DNA from: Thermohalobaculum sp035513135
Lineage (GTDB): Bacteria > Pseudomonadota > Alphaproteobacteria > Rhodobacterales > Rhodobacteraceae
Assembly (NCBI GenBank): GCA_035513135.1
Contig: DATKCQ010000112.1
Coordinates: 1-12,871 of the forward strand
Direction of reading: 5' to 3'
Length of the DNA stretch: 12,871 nucleotides
Position numbers and translations under genes: made by a program. The notes below the pieces were generated by a model. It was not told the origin of the DNA. It searched no databases and saw only the letters and a program-made list of their open reading frames with translations. Every line of letters starts with the position of its first letter. The stretch's first letter is position 1. This document shows, one piece after another, positions 1-7,891 of this stretch.

Positions 1-130
1 CCGCGCCCGCTCGGCGCGGCTGCGCACCGCCCGGCGCACCGAGGCGCCGGCCGTGCCGGTCGAGCCCGCCCGCCTCGGCCTGCCACCGCTGCCGGCGGCG
101 GCCGAGCTGCTTGGCGGGGGGCGGCGGTGA
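1..130 (+). CDS. rsmH: 16S rRNA m4C1402 methyltransferase RsmH, C-terminal end (partial)
   Basis: Only the last 42 codons are inside the window; the first complete codon begins at base 2 and the stop is TGA at 128-130. The visible residues RARSARLRTARRTEAP match the basic C-terminal signature of RsmH (formerly MraW), in which a run like RSAKLRAAER lies near the end. RsmH methylates N4 of C1402 in 16S rRNA, using S-adenosylmethionine. The catalytic domain lies upstream and cannot be assessed. After the signature comes a tail rich in Pro, Ala and Leu. Position directly before ftsL is the standard dcw order and is the strongest support. The stop overlaps the GTG of ftsL by 4 bp. Identity is inferred from a short tail plus context. 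Confidence 0.8.
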   Translation, partial: RARSARLRTARRTEAPAVPVEPARLGLPPLPAAAELLGGGRR

Positions 131-642
131 GCCGGCTCGGCTTCGCCCTGGCGATGGCCGCGGTGGTCGCCGCGGCGGCCTGGACCTATCACGTCAACTA
201 CCAGACGAAGACCGCGCTCAACCGGGTCGACCGGCTGCGCGCCGCGATCGCCGCCGAGCGCGAGGCGGTCGAGGTGCTGCGCGTCGAGTGGGCCTATCTC
301 AACGCCCCGGACCGCCTGGCCCGGCTGGTCGCCATGAACAACGACCGGCTCGGCCTGGTGCCCCTGAGCCCGCAGCACTTCGACGAGGCCGCCGCCGTGC
401 CCTTCCCGCCGCGCCCGCCGCTGGCGGCGCCCGAAGAAATCCCGAACGAAGTCCCGAACGCGGCCCCGCTCGAGGCCCCGCCCGAGACCCCGCCCGAGGC
501 CCCGCCCGAGACCCCTCTCGTGGCGGAGCCGGCCGCGCCGCCCGCGCCCGAGCCGCCGCTGCTCCTCACCGAGCGGGCGGCGCCGGCCGTCCCGGCGATG
601 CCGCCGCCGGTGCCGCGCCCGGCGAGCTGGAGGCCCCAGTGA
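127..642 (+). CDS. ftsL: Cell division protein FtsL with long Pro/Glu-rich C-terminal tail
   Basis: Small single-pass divisome protein of 171 residues. FtsL works with FtsB and FtsQ to control FtsW-FtsI septal peptidoglycan synthesis. The GTG start overlaps the rsmH stop (GTGA). An N-terminal membrane segment lies at about residues 4-20. A probable coiled-coil follows at about 28-55, leading into VEWAYLNAPDRLARL and DRLGLVPLSPQHF (about 53-85), the typical alphaproteobacterial FtsL segment. The family usually ends about here. In this protein about 85 further residues follow, rich in Pro, Ala and Glu, including P-E-T/A-P tetrapeptides at about 117-130 encoded by a 12-bp tandem repeat. With one N-terminal membrane segment this tail would be periplasmic and probably disordered. 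The stop overlaps the ftsI GTG. Identity is firm from context and core motif; the role of the tail is unknown. Confidence 0.9.
   Translation: MSRLGFALAMAAVVAAAAWTYHVNYQTKTALNRVDRLRAAIAAEREAVEVLRVEWAYLNAPDRLARLVAMNNDRLGLVPLSPQHFDEAAAVPFPPRPPLAAPEEIPNEVPNAAPLEAPPETPPEAPPETPLVAEPAAPPAPEPPLLLTERAAPAVPAMPPPVPRPASWRPQ
469..516 (+). repeat. 12-bp tandem repeat inside ftsL encoding P-E-T/A-P
   Basis: Four consecutive near-identical 12-bp units of consensus CCCGAGRCCCCG, the first beginning CTC instead of CCC. They are in frame with ftsL and encode Pro-Glu-(Thr/Ala)-Pro. The unit is a multiple of three, so copy-number change by slippage would lengthen or shorten the FtsL tail without a frameshift. 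Two looser units (CCCGAAC-containing) lie just upstream at about 440-460. Confidence 0.75.
629..633 (+). promoter_or_regulatory. Ribosome-binding site for ftsI
   Basis: GGAGG lies 5 bases before GTG 639, inside the last codons of ftsL. It decides the ftsI start in favour of GTG 639, although the frame stays open further upstream. Confidence 0.7.
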
Positions 643-2411
643 ATGAAAACCCGGTGAGCGAGACCCCGGCCCCGCCCGAATCGGCCTCGCCCGAACCGGT
701 CCCGCCGCAACCGGGCCGGGCCCGCTCGGTCCCGCGCCTGCGCGCCATCGCCCGCCCGCGCGACGACTGGCGGCTGGTCATCGTCATCGTCGCGCTGTGC
801 CTGTGCTACGGCACGGTGGCGCTGCGCATGGGGCTGATCGCGCTCGAGGAGCCGGCCGAGCCGCGCCTCGCCCGCAGCGGCGGCGGCGTCCCGGTGCGCG
901 GCGAGATCACCGACCGCGCCGGCCGGCTGATCGCCGCCAACCTGCCGGCCTTCTCGCTCTACGCCCACCCGCGCGAGATCAAGAACCCGGCGCGGGTGGC
1001 GCGCGAGCTCGCCGGGATCTTTCCCGACATGACCGAGGCGGGCCTGCGCGCGATGCTCGAGCGCGATGCCAGCTTCGTCTGGGTGCGCCGCCCGATCACG
1101 CCGAGCGAGCGCCGGCAGGTGCTCGACCTCGGCCACCCCGGCCTCAGGTTCGGCTCGCGCAGCATGCGCGTCTACCCGCCCGGGCGCACCGTGGCGCACA
1201 TCGCCGGGGGCGTGCGCGCCGCCGCCGAGGACGTGCGCCACGCCGAGCTGGTCGGCGCCGGCGGCGTCGAGGGCTATTTCGACGCGCGGCTGCGCGACCC
1301 GGCGCGGCTGGGCGAGCCGCTGGCGCTGTCGATCGACCTCGGCGCCCAGGCGGCGCTGCGCGAGGTGCTCGCCGCCGGCATGGCGCAGTTCACCGCCAAG
1401 GGCGCGGCGGCAGTGATGATGGACGTCACCACCGGCGAGGTCCTCGCCATGGTCTCGCTGCCCGATTTCGACCCCAACGCGCGCCCCGAGGCGTTCGACG
1501 GCCCGGCCGAGCTCGACCCCCGCTTCAACCGCGCCGCGCAGGGCCGCTACGAGCTGGGCTCGACCTTCAAGGTGCTGACCGCGGGCATCGCGCTGGACGC
1601 CGGCGTGGTCGGCCCCGACACGCTGATCGAGACCGGCACGGCGCTGAGCTGGGGCCGCCACCGCATCCGCGACATGCACCGCATGCCGCCCGAGATGACC
1701 GTCACCGACATCGTCGTGCGCTCGTCCAATGTGGGCGCGGCGCGGCTGGCACTCAGGGTTGGCACGCCGCGGCTGAAGGACTATCTCAAGCGTCTGGGAT
1801 TCTTCGACCCGCTCCCGCTGGAGCTGGCCGAGGCCGAGCGCGCGGCGCCGCTGCTGCCGCCCAAGTGGACGGACCTCTCGACGATGACGATCTCCTTCGG
1901 TCACGGGCTCGCCGCCTCGCCGGTGCACCTCGCCTCGGCCTTCGCCACGCTGGCCAATGGCGGCAAGCGGGTGCGCCCGACGCTGGTCAGGGGCGGGGAC
2001 GGGCAGGACGGCGAGCGGGTCTTCTCGCCCGACACCTCGCGGCACATTATGTCGATCGTGCGCCAGGTGGTCAGCCGCGGCACCGGGCGGCGCACCAACG
2101 TCCCCGGCTACGAGGTCGGCGGCAAGACCGGCACGGCGGACAAGTACCGCCCCGGCGGCGGCTACTACCGCGACCGGGTGATCTCGACCTTCGTCTCGGT
2201 GTTCCCGACGAGCAGCCCGAGATACGTGCTCGCCGTCTCGCTCGACGAGCCGACCGACCGCTCGGGCAAGCATGCCGTGCGCGAGGCGAGCCGCACCGCC
2301 GCCCCGGTCACCGCCGCCGCGATCGGCCGGCTCGCGCCGCTTCTGGGCATGCGGCCCCTGCCGGTCGGCGCGCCCGCCGGCATCGCCGCGGTCGCCGCCG
2401 CCAGCCAGTAG
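639..2411 (+). CDS. ftsI: Peptidoglycan D,D-transpeptidase FtsI (PBP3)
   Basis: Class B penicillin-binding protein of 590 residues that crosslinks septal peptidoglycan as partner of FtsW. A Pro/Glu-rich cytoplasmic tail (about 1-40) precedes one membrane anchor at about 45-68. The pedestal domain starts with the family motif RGEITDRAG (about 87-95). The transpeptidase domain carries all three active-site motifs: STFK with nucleophile Ser308, SSN at 362-364 and KTGT at 496-499. The frame is open upstream to at least 111, but GTG 639 is chosen because it overlaps the ftsL stop as GTGA, has GGAGG 5 bases upstream, and gives a normal length and topology; GTG 654 is a possible alternative. The stop is 9 bases before murE. 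No key residue is missing. Confidence 0.97.
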   Translation: MNENPVSETPAPPESASPEPVPPQPGRARSVPRLRAIARPRDDWRLVIVIVALCLCYGTVALRMGLIALEEPAEPRLARSGGGVPVRGEITDRAGRLIAANLPAFSLYAHPREIKNPARVARELAGIFPDMTEAGLRAMLERDASFVWVRRPITPSERRQVLDLGHPGLRFGSRSMRVYPPGRTVAHIAGGVRAAAEDVRHAELVGAGGVEGYFDARLRDPARLGEPLALSIDLGAQAALREVLAAGMAQFTAKGAAAVMMDVTTGEVLAMVSLPDFDPNARPEAFDGPAELDPRFNRAAQGRYELGSTFKVLTAGIALDAGVVGPDTLIETGTALSWGRHRIRDMHRMPPEMTVTDIVVRSSNVGAARLALRVGTPRLKDYLKRLGFFDPLPLELAEAERAAPLLPPKWTDLSTMTISFGHGLAASPVHLASAFATLANGGKRVRPTLVRGGDGQDGERVFSPDTSRHIMSIVRQVVSRGTGRRTNVPGYEVGGKTGTADKYRPGGGYYRDRVISTFVSVFPTSSPRYVLAVSLDEPTDRSGKHAVREASRTAAPVTAAAIGRLAPLLGMRPLPVGAPAGIAAVAAASQ

Positions 2412-2414
2412 GAG
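2410..2414 (+). promoter_or_regulatory. Ribosome-binding site for murE
   Basis: AGGAG overlaps the ftsI stop codon (TAG 2409-2411) and lies 6 bases before ATG 2421, supporting that start. Confidence 0.7.
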
Positions 2415-2420
2415 CGGGCG

Positions 2421-3950
2421 ATGACCGAGCCGCGCGCAAGCAGCCTCGCCGATCTCGGCCTCGCCACGCTTCAGGCGGCCGGGCCGGCGCCCGACCCGGC
2501 GACGCGCGTGCGCGGCCTCGCGGTGGACAGCCGCGCGGTGCGCGAGGGCTTCGTCTTCTTCGCCATCCCCGGCACCCGGCTCGACGGCGCGCGCTTCGCG
2601 CAATACGCCGTGCGCCAGGGCGCCGTCGCCGTGGTCGCCACGCGCGCGGGCGTCGAGACGGCACGGGCCGACATCGGCGGGCTGCCGGTGCCCTTCCTCG
2701 TCAGCGACAACCCGCGCCGCGTCCTGGCTTTGGCGGCGGCGCGATTCTTCGCTGCGCAGCCCGAAATCATCGCCGCCGTCACCGGCACCAACGGCAAGAC
2801 CTCGACCGCCCACTTCCTGCGCCAGATCTGGGAGGCGGCGGGCCACCCGGCGGCGGCCTTCGGCACCACCGGCGTCGAGGGCGAGGGCTTCGCCGAGCCC
2901 CTGCGCCACACGACGCCCGAGCCGATCGCGCTGCACGCCCTGCTGGCGCGGCTGGCCGCCAGGGGCTGCACGCACGCAGCGATGGAGGCGTCGAGCCACG
3001 GCCTGGCGCAGCACCGCCTCGACGGCGTGCGGCTGCGCGCGGCCGGGCTGACCAACATCACCCGCGACCACATGGACTACCACGCCGACCACGAAGCCTA
3101 TGTGGCCGCCAAGCTGCGCCTTTTCACCGAGCTGCTGCCCGCGGACGGCGCGGCGGTGCTGAACGCCGGCGATCCCGCCTTCCCCCGCGCCCGCGAGGCC
3201 GCCGCCGCCCGGAACCTGCGCGTCATCGCGGTGGGCCGCGCCGCGGGCGCCGACCTGCGCATCCTCGATGCACGCTTCCACGCCGAGGGCCAGGCGGTGA
3301 CGTTCGGCTGGGCGGGGCGGGAGCACCGCGCCCGGCTCCGGCTGATCGGCGGCTTCCAGGCCGAGAACCTGGCGCTCGCCGCCGGCCTCGCCATCGCCAC
3401 CGGCGTCGCGCCCGCCACGGTCTTCGCGGCGCTGCCCGGCCTGAGCGGCGTGCGCGGGCGCATGCAGCGCGCGGCGCGGCGCGCCAACGGCGCCGCGGTC
3501 TATGTGGATTACGCCCACACCCCGGACGCGCTGGCGAGTGCCATCGACGCGCTCAGGCCGCACTGCGCCGGCCGGCTGGTGGTGGTGTTCGGCGCCGGTG
3601 GCGAGCGCGACCCCGGCAAGCGCCCGCTGATGGGTGCGGCGGTGGCGAGCCGCGCCGACGTCGCCATCGTCACCGACGACAACCCGCGCTCCGAGGACCC
3701 GGCCGCGATCCGCCGCGCCATCCTCGCCGCCTGCCCCGAGGCGCACGAGATCGGCGACCGCGCCGCCGCGATCCTCGCCGGGGTGGACGCGCTGACGGCA
3801 CCCGGCGACTGCCTGCTGATCGCCGGCAAGGGCCACGAGCAGGGCCAGGAGGTCGACGGCGCGATGCTGCCGTTCGACGATGTCGACCAGGCGCAGGCCT
3901 CGGTGGCCGCCCTCGACGGCGCCGCGCACGCCTTCGGGGACCGCGCATGA
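2421..3950 (+). CDS. murE: UDP-MurNAc-L-Ala-D-Glu:meso-diaminopimelate ligase MurE
   Basis: Cytoplasmic ATP-dependent Mur ligase of 509 residues that adds the third residue to the peptidoglycan stem peptide. The N-terminal UDP-binding domain contains VDSRAVREGFVFFAI. The central ATPase domain has the P-loop TGTNGKTS at 121-128, the segment HTTPEP, and EASSHGL. Lys231 in AAKLRLF corresponds to the carbamylated lysine of the family. The C-terminal domain has VDYAHTPDAL and the motif DNPR at 420-423, followed by SEDP. In characterised MurE enzymes DNPR marks specificity for meso-diaminopimelate rather than lysine, which fits a Gram-negative wall. Length is usual. ATG 2421 has an AGGAG 6 bases upstream. 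The stop overlaps the murF start as ATGA, suggesting coupled translation. Confidence 0.97.
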   Translation: MTEPRASSLADLGLATLQAAGPAPDPATRVRGLAVDSRAVREGFVFFAIPGTRLDGARFAQYAVRQGAVAVVATRAGVETARADIGGLPVPFLVSDNPRRVLALAAARFFAAQPEIIAAVTGTNGKTSTAHFLRQIWEAAGHPAAAFGTTGVEGEGFAEPLRHTTPEPIALHALLARLAARGCTHAAMEASSHGLAQHRLDGVRLRAAGLTNITRDHMDYHADHEAYVAAKLRLFTELLPADGAAVLNAGDPAFPRAREAAAARNLRVIAVGRAAGADLRILDARFHAEGQAVTFGWAGREHRARLRLIGGFQAENLALAAGLAIATGVAPATVFAALPGLSGVRGRMQRAARRANGAAVYVDYAHTPDALASAIDALRPHCAGRLVVVFGAGGERDPGKRPLMGAAVASRADVAIVTDDNPRSEDPAAIRRAILAACPEAHEIGDRAAAILAGVDALTAPGDCLLIAGKGHEQGQEVDGAMLPFDDVDQAQASVAALDGAAHAFGDRA

Positions 3951-5395
3951 CCGCCCCGCTGTGGAGCGCGCCCGAGGCCGCCGCCGCCACCGGCGGCGCG
4001 GCGCGCGGCGGCTGGGACCAGGTCAGCGGCGTCTCCATCGACACCCGCAGCCTCGCGCCCGGCGACCTCTTCGTCGCGCTCGCCGGGGAGAACCGCGACG
4101 GCCATGCGTTCACCGCGCAGGCGATCGAGGCCGGCGCCGCCGCCGCCATGGTCAGCCAGGTCCCCGCGGGCCTGTCCGCCGACGCGCCCCTGCTCGTCGT
4201 CGGCGACACGCTGGAGGCCCTGCGCGGCCTCGGCGCGGCGGCGCGCGCGCGCTCGGCGGCGCGGGTGATCGCGGTTACCGGCTCGGTCGGCAAGACCTCG
4301 ACCAAGGAGATGCTGCGCGCCATGCTGAGCGCCCAGGGCGACACGCACGCCGCCGAGCGCAGCTACAACAACCACTGGGGCGTGCCGCTGACGCTGGCGC
4401 GGATGCCCGCCGCAACCCGCTACGCCGTCATCGAGATGGGCATGAACCACCCGGGCGAGATCGCCCCGCTGTCGCGGCTGGCCCGCCCGCATGTGGCGCT
4501 GATCACCGCGGTCGAGGCGGTCCACCTTGCCGCCTTCGGCTCGGTCGGGGAGATCGCCGACGCCAAGGCCGAGATCTTCGCCGGGCTCGAGCCCGGCGGC
4601 ACCGCCATCCTCAACCGCGACAACCCGCATTTCGACCGGCTGGCGCGGCAGGCCGGCGATGCCCGCATCCTCGGCTTCGGCACGGCCGACGCCGACCTGC
4701 TGCTCGAGCACGCCACGATCACCGGCCTGACCACGGTGGTGCGCGCCCGCATCGCCGGCCAGCCGGTGACCTTCAAGCTCGGCGCCCCCGGCGCCCATTT
4801 CGCGCTCAACGCCGTGGCGGCGCTCGGCGCCGTCACCGCCGTCGGCGCCGACCTCGCCCGCGCCGGTCTGGCCATGGCCGGCTGGCGCCCGCCCGAGGGC
4901 CGCGGCCGGCGCTGGCGCATCGAGCTCGGCCCCGCCGGCATGGACGGCGCCATCACCCTCATCGACGACAGCTACAACGCCAATCCCGCCTCGCTGCGCG
5001 CCGCGCTCGCCGTGCTCGCGGCCAGCCCGGTGACCCACGAGCAGGGCCGCATCGCGCGCGGCCGCCGCATCGCCTTCCTCGGCGACATGCTCGAGCTCGG
5101 CCCCACCGAGGAGGCGCTGCACGCCGGGCTCGCCGAGCTGCCCGAGCTCGACGGCATCGACCAGCTCCACCTCGCCGGCCCGCGCATGCGCAGCCTGCAC
5201 GCGGCGCTGCCGCCCGAGAAGCGCGGCGCCTGGTTCGAGGACAGCGCCCAGCTCGCCGAGCGCGCGCGCAGGCTGGTTGACGCGGGGGACGTTTGCATGG
5301 TCAAGGGCTCTCTCGGCATGGTGATGCGCCGGGTGGTCGAGGCGATCAGGGGCCTGGGCACCGCCCGTTCGGCATACGCGGCGGACGAGGAGTGA
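3947..5395 (+). CDS. murF: UDP-MurNAc-tripeptide:D-alanyl-D-alanine ligase MurF
   Basis: Cytoplasmic ATP-dependent ligase of 482 residues that joins D-Ala-D-Ala to UDP-MurNAc-tripeptide, completing the pentapeptide precursor. The N-terminal domain carries VSIDTRSLAPGDLFVAL, typical of MurE/MurF. The central domain has the P-loop TGSVGKTS at 111-118, then NNHWGVPLTLA and EMGMNHPGEI, which separate MurF from the other Mur ligases. The C-terminal domain holds IDDSYNANPASLRAAL and FLGDMLELG. ATG 3947 overlaps the murE stop, and GGGGA lies 6 bases upstream. The frame is open far upstream through murE and ftsI, but that is compositional and gives no MurF homology. It depends on Ddl, encoded at the end of the window, for its dipeptide substrate. 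Length and motifs are normal. Confidence 0.97.
   Translation: MTAPLWSAPEAAAATGGAARGGWDQVSGVSIDTRSLAPGDLFVALAGENRDGHAFTAQAIEAGAAAAMVSQVPAGLSADAPLLVVGDTLEALRGLGAAARARSAARVIAVTGSVGKTSTKEMLRAMLSAQGDTHAAERSYNNHWGVPLTLARMPAATRYAVIEMGMNHPGEIAPLSRLARPHVALITAVEAVHLAAFGSVGEIADAKAEIFAGLEPGGTAILNRDNPHFDRLARQAGDARILGFGTADADLLLEHATITGLTTVVRARIAGQPVTFKLGAPGAHFALNAVAALGAVTAVGADLARAGLAMAGWRPPEGRGRRWRIELGPAGMDGAITLIDDSYNANPASLRAALAVLAASPVTHEQGRIARGRRIAFLGDMLELGPTEEALHAGLAELPELDGIDQLHLAGPRMRSLHAALPPEKRGAWFEDSAQLAERARRLVDAGDVCMVKGSLGMVMRRVVEAIRGLGTARSAYAADEE
5387..5392 (+). promoter_or_regulatory. Ribosome-binding site for mraY
   Basis: GAGGAG lies within the last codons of murF, 7 bases before ATG 5400. Because murF and mraY do not overlap (4-base gap), this site fixes the mraY start. 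Confidence 0.7.
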
Positions 5396-5399
5396 CGCG

Positions 5400-6488
5400 A
5401 TGCTCTACCACCTGCTGACCCCGCTCAGCGAGGGCGGCGACATCTTCAACCTCTTTCGCTACATCACCTTCCGCGCCGGCGGCGCGCTGATGACCGCGCT
5501 GGTCTTCGGCTTCCTGCTCGGCCGGCCGATCATCGACTGGCTCAGGCGCATCCAGAAGAAGGGCCAGCCGATCCGCGACGACGGCCCGCAGAGCCACCTG
5601 GCCGCCAAGGCCGGCACCCCCACCATGGGCGGCGTGATGATCCTCGGCGGGCTCCTGGTCTCGACGCTCCTGTGGGCGCGGCTCGACAACGGCTTCGTCT
5701 GGATCGTCGTGCTGGTCACCTTCGGCTTCGGCCTGATCGGGTTTCTCGACGACGTACTCAAGCTGCGCCGGTTCTCGCACCGGGGCGTGCCCGGGCGGAC
5801 CCGGCTGGCGCTGGGGTTCGTCATCGCGCTGGGGGCCGCGATCTGGGCCGCGGCGCTGCAGCCGCCGGAGCTGCAGAACGCCATCGCGCTGCCGGTCTTC
5901 AAGGACGTGCTGATCCATGCCGGGATCCTCTACGCGCCCTTCGCCATGCTGGTGATCGTCGGCTCGGCCAACGCGGTGAACCTGACCGACGGGCTCGACG
6001 GGCTGGCGATCATGCCGGTGATGATCGCCGCCGGGACGCTGGGCGTCATCGCCTACATCGTGGGCCGTACCGACTTCACCGAGTACCTGCAGCTCCACTA
6101 CGTGCCCGGCACCGGCGAGATCGCCATCTTCGTCGCCGCGCTGATCGGCGCGGGGCTCGGGTTCCTGTGGTTCAACGCGCCGCCGGCCATGGTGTTCATG
6201 GGCGACACCGGCTCGCTGGCGCTGGGCGGCGCGCTCGGGGCCATCGCGGTCGCCACCAAGCACGAGATCGTGCTCGCCATCGTCGGCGGCCTGTTCGTGC
6301 TCGAGGCGGTCTCGGTGATCGTGCAGGTGGCGAGCTTCAAGCTGACCGGCAAGCGGGTCTTCCGCATGGCGCCGATCCACCACCACTTCGAGCAGAAGGG
6401 CTGGCAGGAGGCGACCATCGTCATCCGCTTCTGGATCATCTCGGTGATCCTGGCACTGATCGGCCTGGCCACCCTGAAGCTCAGATGA
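5400..6488 (+). CDS. mraY: Phospho-MurNAc-pentapeptide transferase MraY
   Basis: Integral membrane enzyme of 362 residues that transfers phospho-MurNAc-pentapeptide from the UDP precursor to undecaprenyl phosphate, forming lipid I. Hydrophobic segments run through the whole length, consistent with the roughly ten membrane helices of the family. Visible family motifs are DDGPQSHLAAKAGTPTMGG, the Asp pair 117-118 in FLDDVLK, Asp197 in NLTDGLDGLA, Asp269 in FMGDTGSLALGG, and His327-329 in PIHHHFE. These cover the catalytic and nucleotide/Mg-binding positions. The N-terminus, with NLFRYITFRAGGA and GQPIRDDGP, is of the alphaproteobacterial (Rhodobacterales-like) type. Length is close to the E. 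coli enzyme. The stop overlaps the murD ATG as ATGA. Confidence 0.98.
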   Translation: MLYHLLTPLSEGGDIFNLFRYITFRAGGALMTALVFGFLLGRPIIDWLRRIQKKGQPIRDDGPQSHLAAKAGTPTMGGVMILGGLLVSTLLWARLDNGFVWIVVLVTFGFGLIGFLDDVLKLRRFSHRGVPGRTRLALGFVIALGAAIWAAALQPPELQNAIALPVFKDVLIHAGILYAPFAMLVIVGSANAVNLTDGLDGLAIMPVMIAAGTLGVIAYIVGRTDFTEYLQLHYVPGTGEIAIFVAALIGAGLGFLWFNAPPAMVFMGDTGSLALGGALGAIAVATKHEIVLAIVGGLFVLEAVSVIVQVASFKLTGKRVFRMAPIHHHFEQKGWQEATIVIRFWIISVILALIGLATLKLR

Positions 6489-7891
6489 TCCCGGTAACCG
6501 CATATGCCGGCCGCGCGGTCGGGGTGCTGGGGCTCGGGCGCTCCGGCCTCGCGGCGGCCCTCGCGCTGCGCGCCGGCGGCGCCGAGCCGCTGTGCTGGGA
6601 CGACGCCGAGGCCGCGCGCGCCAAGGCCGAGGCCGCGGGCTTCGAGATCGCCGATCTCGGCCGCGCGCGCGAGGCCGCGCGGCTCGCCTGCCTCGTGGTC
6701 TCGCCCGGCATCGCGCATCTCTATCCCCGGCCGCACCAGGCGGTGGCGCAGGCGCAGGCCGCGGGCGTGCCCGTGGACAACGACGTGGGCCTCTTTTTCC
6801 GCGCCCTGCTCGAGACCGAGCCCGAGGACGGCCCGGCTCCGAAGGTCGTCGCCGTCACCGGCTCGAACGGCAAGTCCACAACCACCGCGCTGATCCACCA
6901 TGTGCTGCGCTCGGCCGGCCGGCCCGCGCAGATGGGCGGCAATATCGGCCGCGGCGTGCTCGGCCTCGACCCGCCCGGACCCGGCGCGGCGATCGTCCTC
7001 GAGCTCTCCTCCTACCAGATCGAGCTCGCCCGGGCGCTGGCCCCCGACGTCGCCGTCTTTCTCAACCTCTCGCCGGACCACCTCGACCGGCACGCCGGCA
7101 TGGGCGGCTACTTCGCCGCCAAGCGCCGCCTGTTCGAGCTCGGCGCGCCCGAGCGCGCGATCATCGGCATCGACGAAGCGGAGGGCCGCTTCCTCGCCAA
7201 CACGCATCATGCGCCGATCCTCGTCTCGGTGAAATCCCGCCCGCGCGGCGAGGGCTGGTCGGTGTTCATGCACCGCAACCACCTGACCGAGTGGCGCGCC
7301 GGCCGCCAGCAGGCCGCCATCGACATGCGTCCCGCGCTGGCGCTGAGGGGCGCGCACAATCACCAGAACGCGGCGGCCGCTTATGCCGCCTGCCGCGCGC
7401 TCGGCCTCGCGCCCCGCCAGATCGAGCCGGCGCTGATCGACTTCCCCGGCCTCGCGCACCGCATGGAGCCGGTGGGCAGCGCCCGCGGCGTCAGCTTCGT
7501 CAACGATTCGAAGGCCACCAACGCCGACGCGGCCGAGAAGGCGCTGCTCGCCTTCGAGAACATCCGCTGGATCGCCGGCGGGCGGCCCAAGGAGGGCGGC
7601 ATCGCGCCGCTGCGCCCGCTTTTCCCGCGCATCGCCAGGGCATACCTGATCGGCGAGGCCGAAGCCGCCTTCGCCGCGACGCTGGCCGACGTGCCCCACG
7701 CCCGCTGCGGCACGCTCGAGCGCGCCGTCGCCGCCGCCTGGGCCGAGGCGCGGCCGGGCGACGTGATCCTGCTGTCGCCCGCCTGCGCCAGCTTCGACCA
7801 GTTCGCCAGCTTCGAGGCGCGCGGCGACGCCTTCCGCGCCCTGGCCTCGGCCTGCCTCGAGGAGCAGGTCGCGCAGGAGGCCGGCCCATGA
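6485..7891 (+). CDS. murD: UDP-MurNAc-L-alanine:D-glutamate ligase MurD
   Basis: Cytoplasmic ATP-dependent Mur ligase of 468 residues that adds D-glutamate to UDP-MurNAc-L-Ala. The N-terminal Rossmann-like domain opens with VGVLGLGRSGLA (about 12-23), and CLVVSPGI follows. The ATPase domain has the P-loop TGSNGKST at 125-132, then ELSSYQIE and NLSPDHLDRH, which are diagnostic for MurD. The C-terminal domain has FVNDSKATNADA, WIAGGRPKEGG and LLSPACASFDQF, the usual MurD closing motifs. It is somewhat longer than the E. coli protein, as usual in alphaproteobacteria. ATG 6485 overlaps the mraY stop; only a weak ribosome-binding site is visible, so translation probably relies on coupling. The stop overlaps the ftsW ATG. 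Confidence 0.97.
   Translation: MIPVTAYAGRAVGVLGLGRSGLAAALALRAGGAEPLCWDDAEAARAKAEAAGFEIADLGRAREAARLACLVVSPGIAHLYPRPHQAVAQAQAAGVPVDNDVGLFFRALLETEPEDGPAPKVVAVTGSNGKSTTTALIHHVLRSAGRPAQMGGNIGRGVLGLDPPGPGAAIVLELSSYQIELARALAPDVAVFLNLSPDHLDRHAGMGGYFAAKRRLFELGAPERAIIGIDEAEGRFLANTHHAPILVSVKSRPRGEGWSVFMHRNHLTEWRAGRQQAAIDMRPALALRGAHNHQNAAAAYAACRALGLAPRQIEPALIDFPGLAHRMEPVGSARGVSFVNDSKATNADAAEKALLAFENIRWIAGGRPKEGGIAPLRPLFPRIARAYLIGEAEAAFAATLADVPHARCGTLERAVAAAWAEARPGDVILLSPACASFDQFASFEARGDAFRALASACLEEQVAQEAGP

Noticed and set aside
111..638. Upstream extension of the ftsI frame from TTG 111
   Set aside because: It overlaps all of ftsL, encodes Arg/Gly-rich low-complexity residues, and would bury the FtsI membrane anchor about 220 residues in. 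GTG 639 has a ribosome-binding site and the usual overlap.
294..3929. Very long open frame on the minus strand (1211 codons) opposite ftsL, ftsI and murE
   Set aside because: Its product is low-complexity Arg/Ala/Gly/His-rich sequence with no family motif. Such frames arise opposite real genes in GC-rich DNA because stop codons are rare there.
797..3946. Frame continuous with murF running through ftsI and murE
   Set aside because: It is the +2 shadow of the real genes. MurF homology begins only at ATG 3947.
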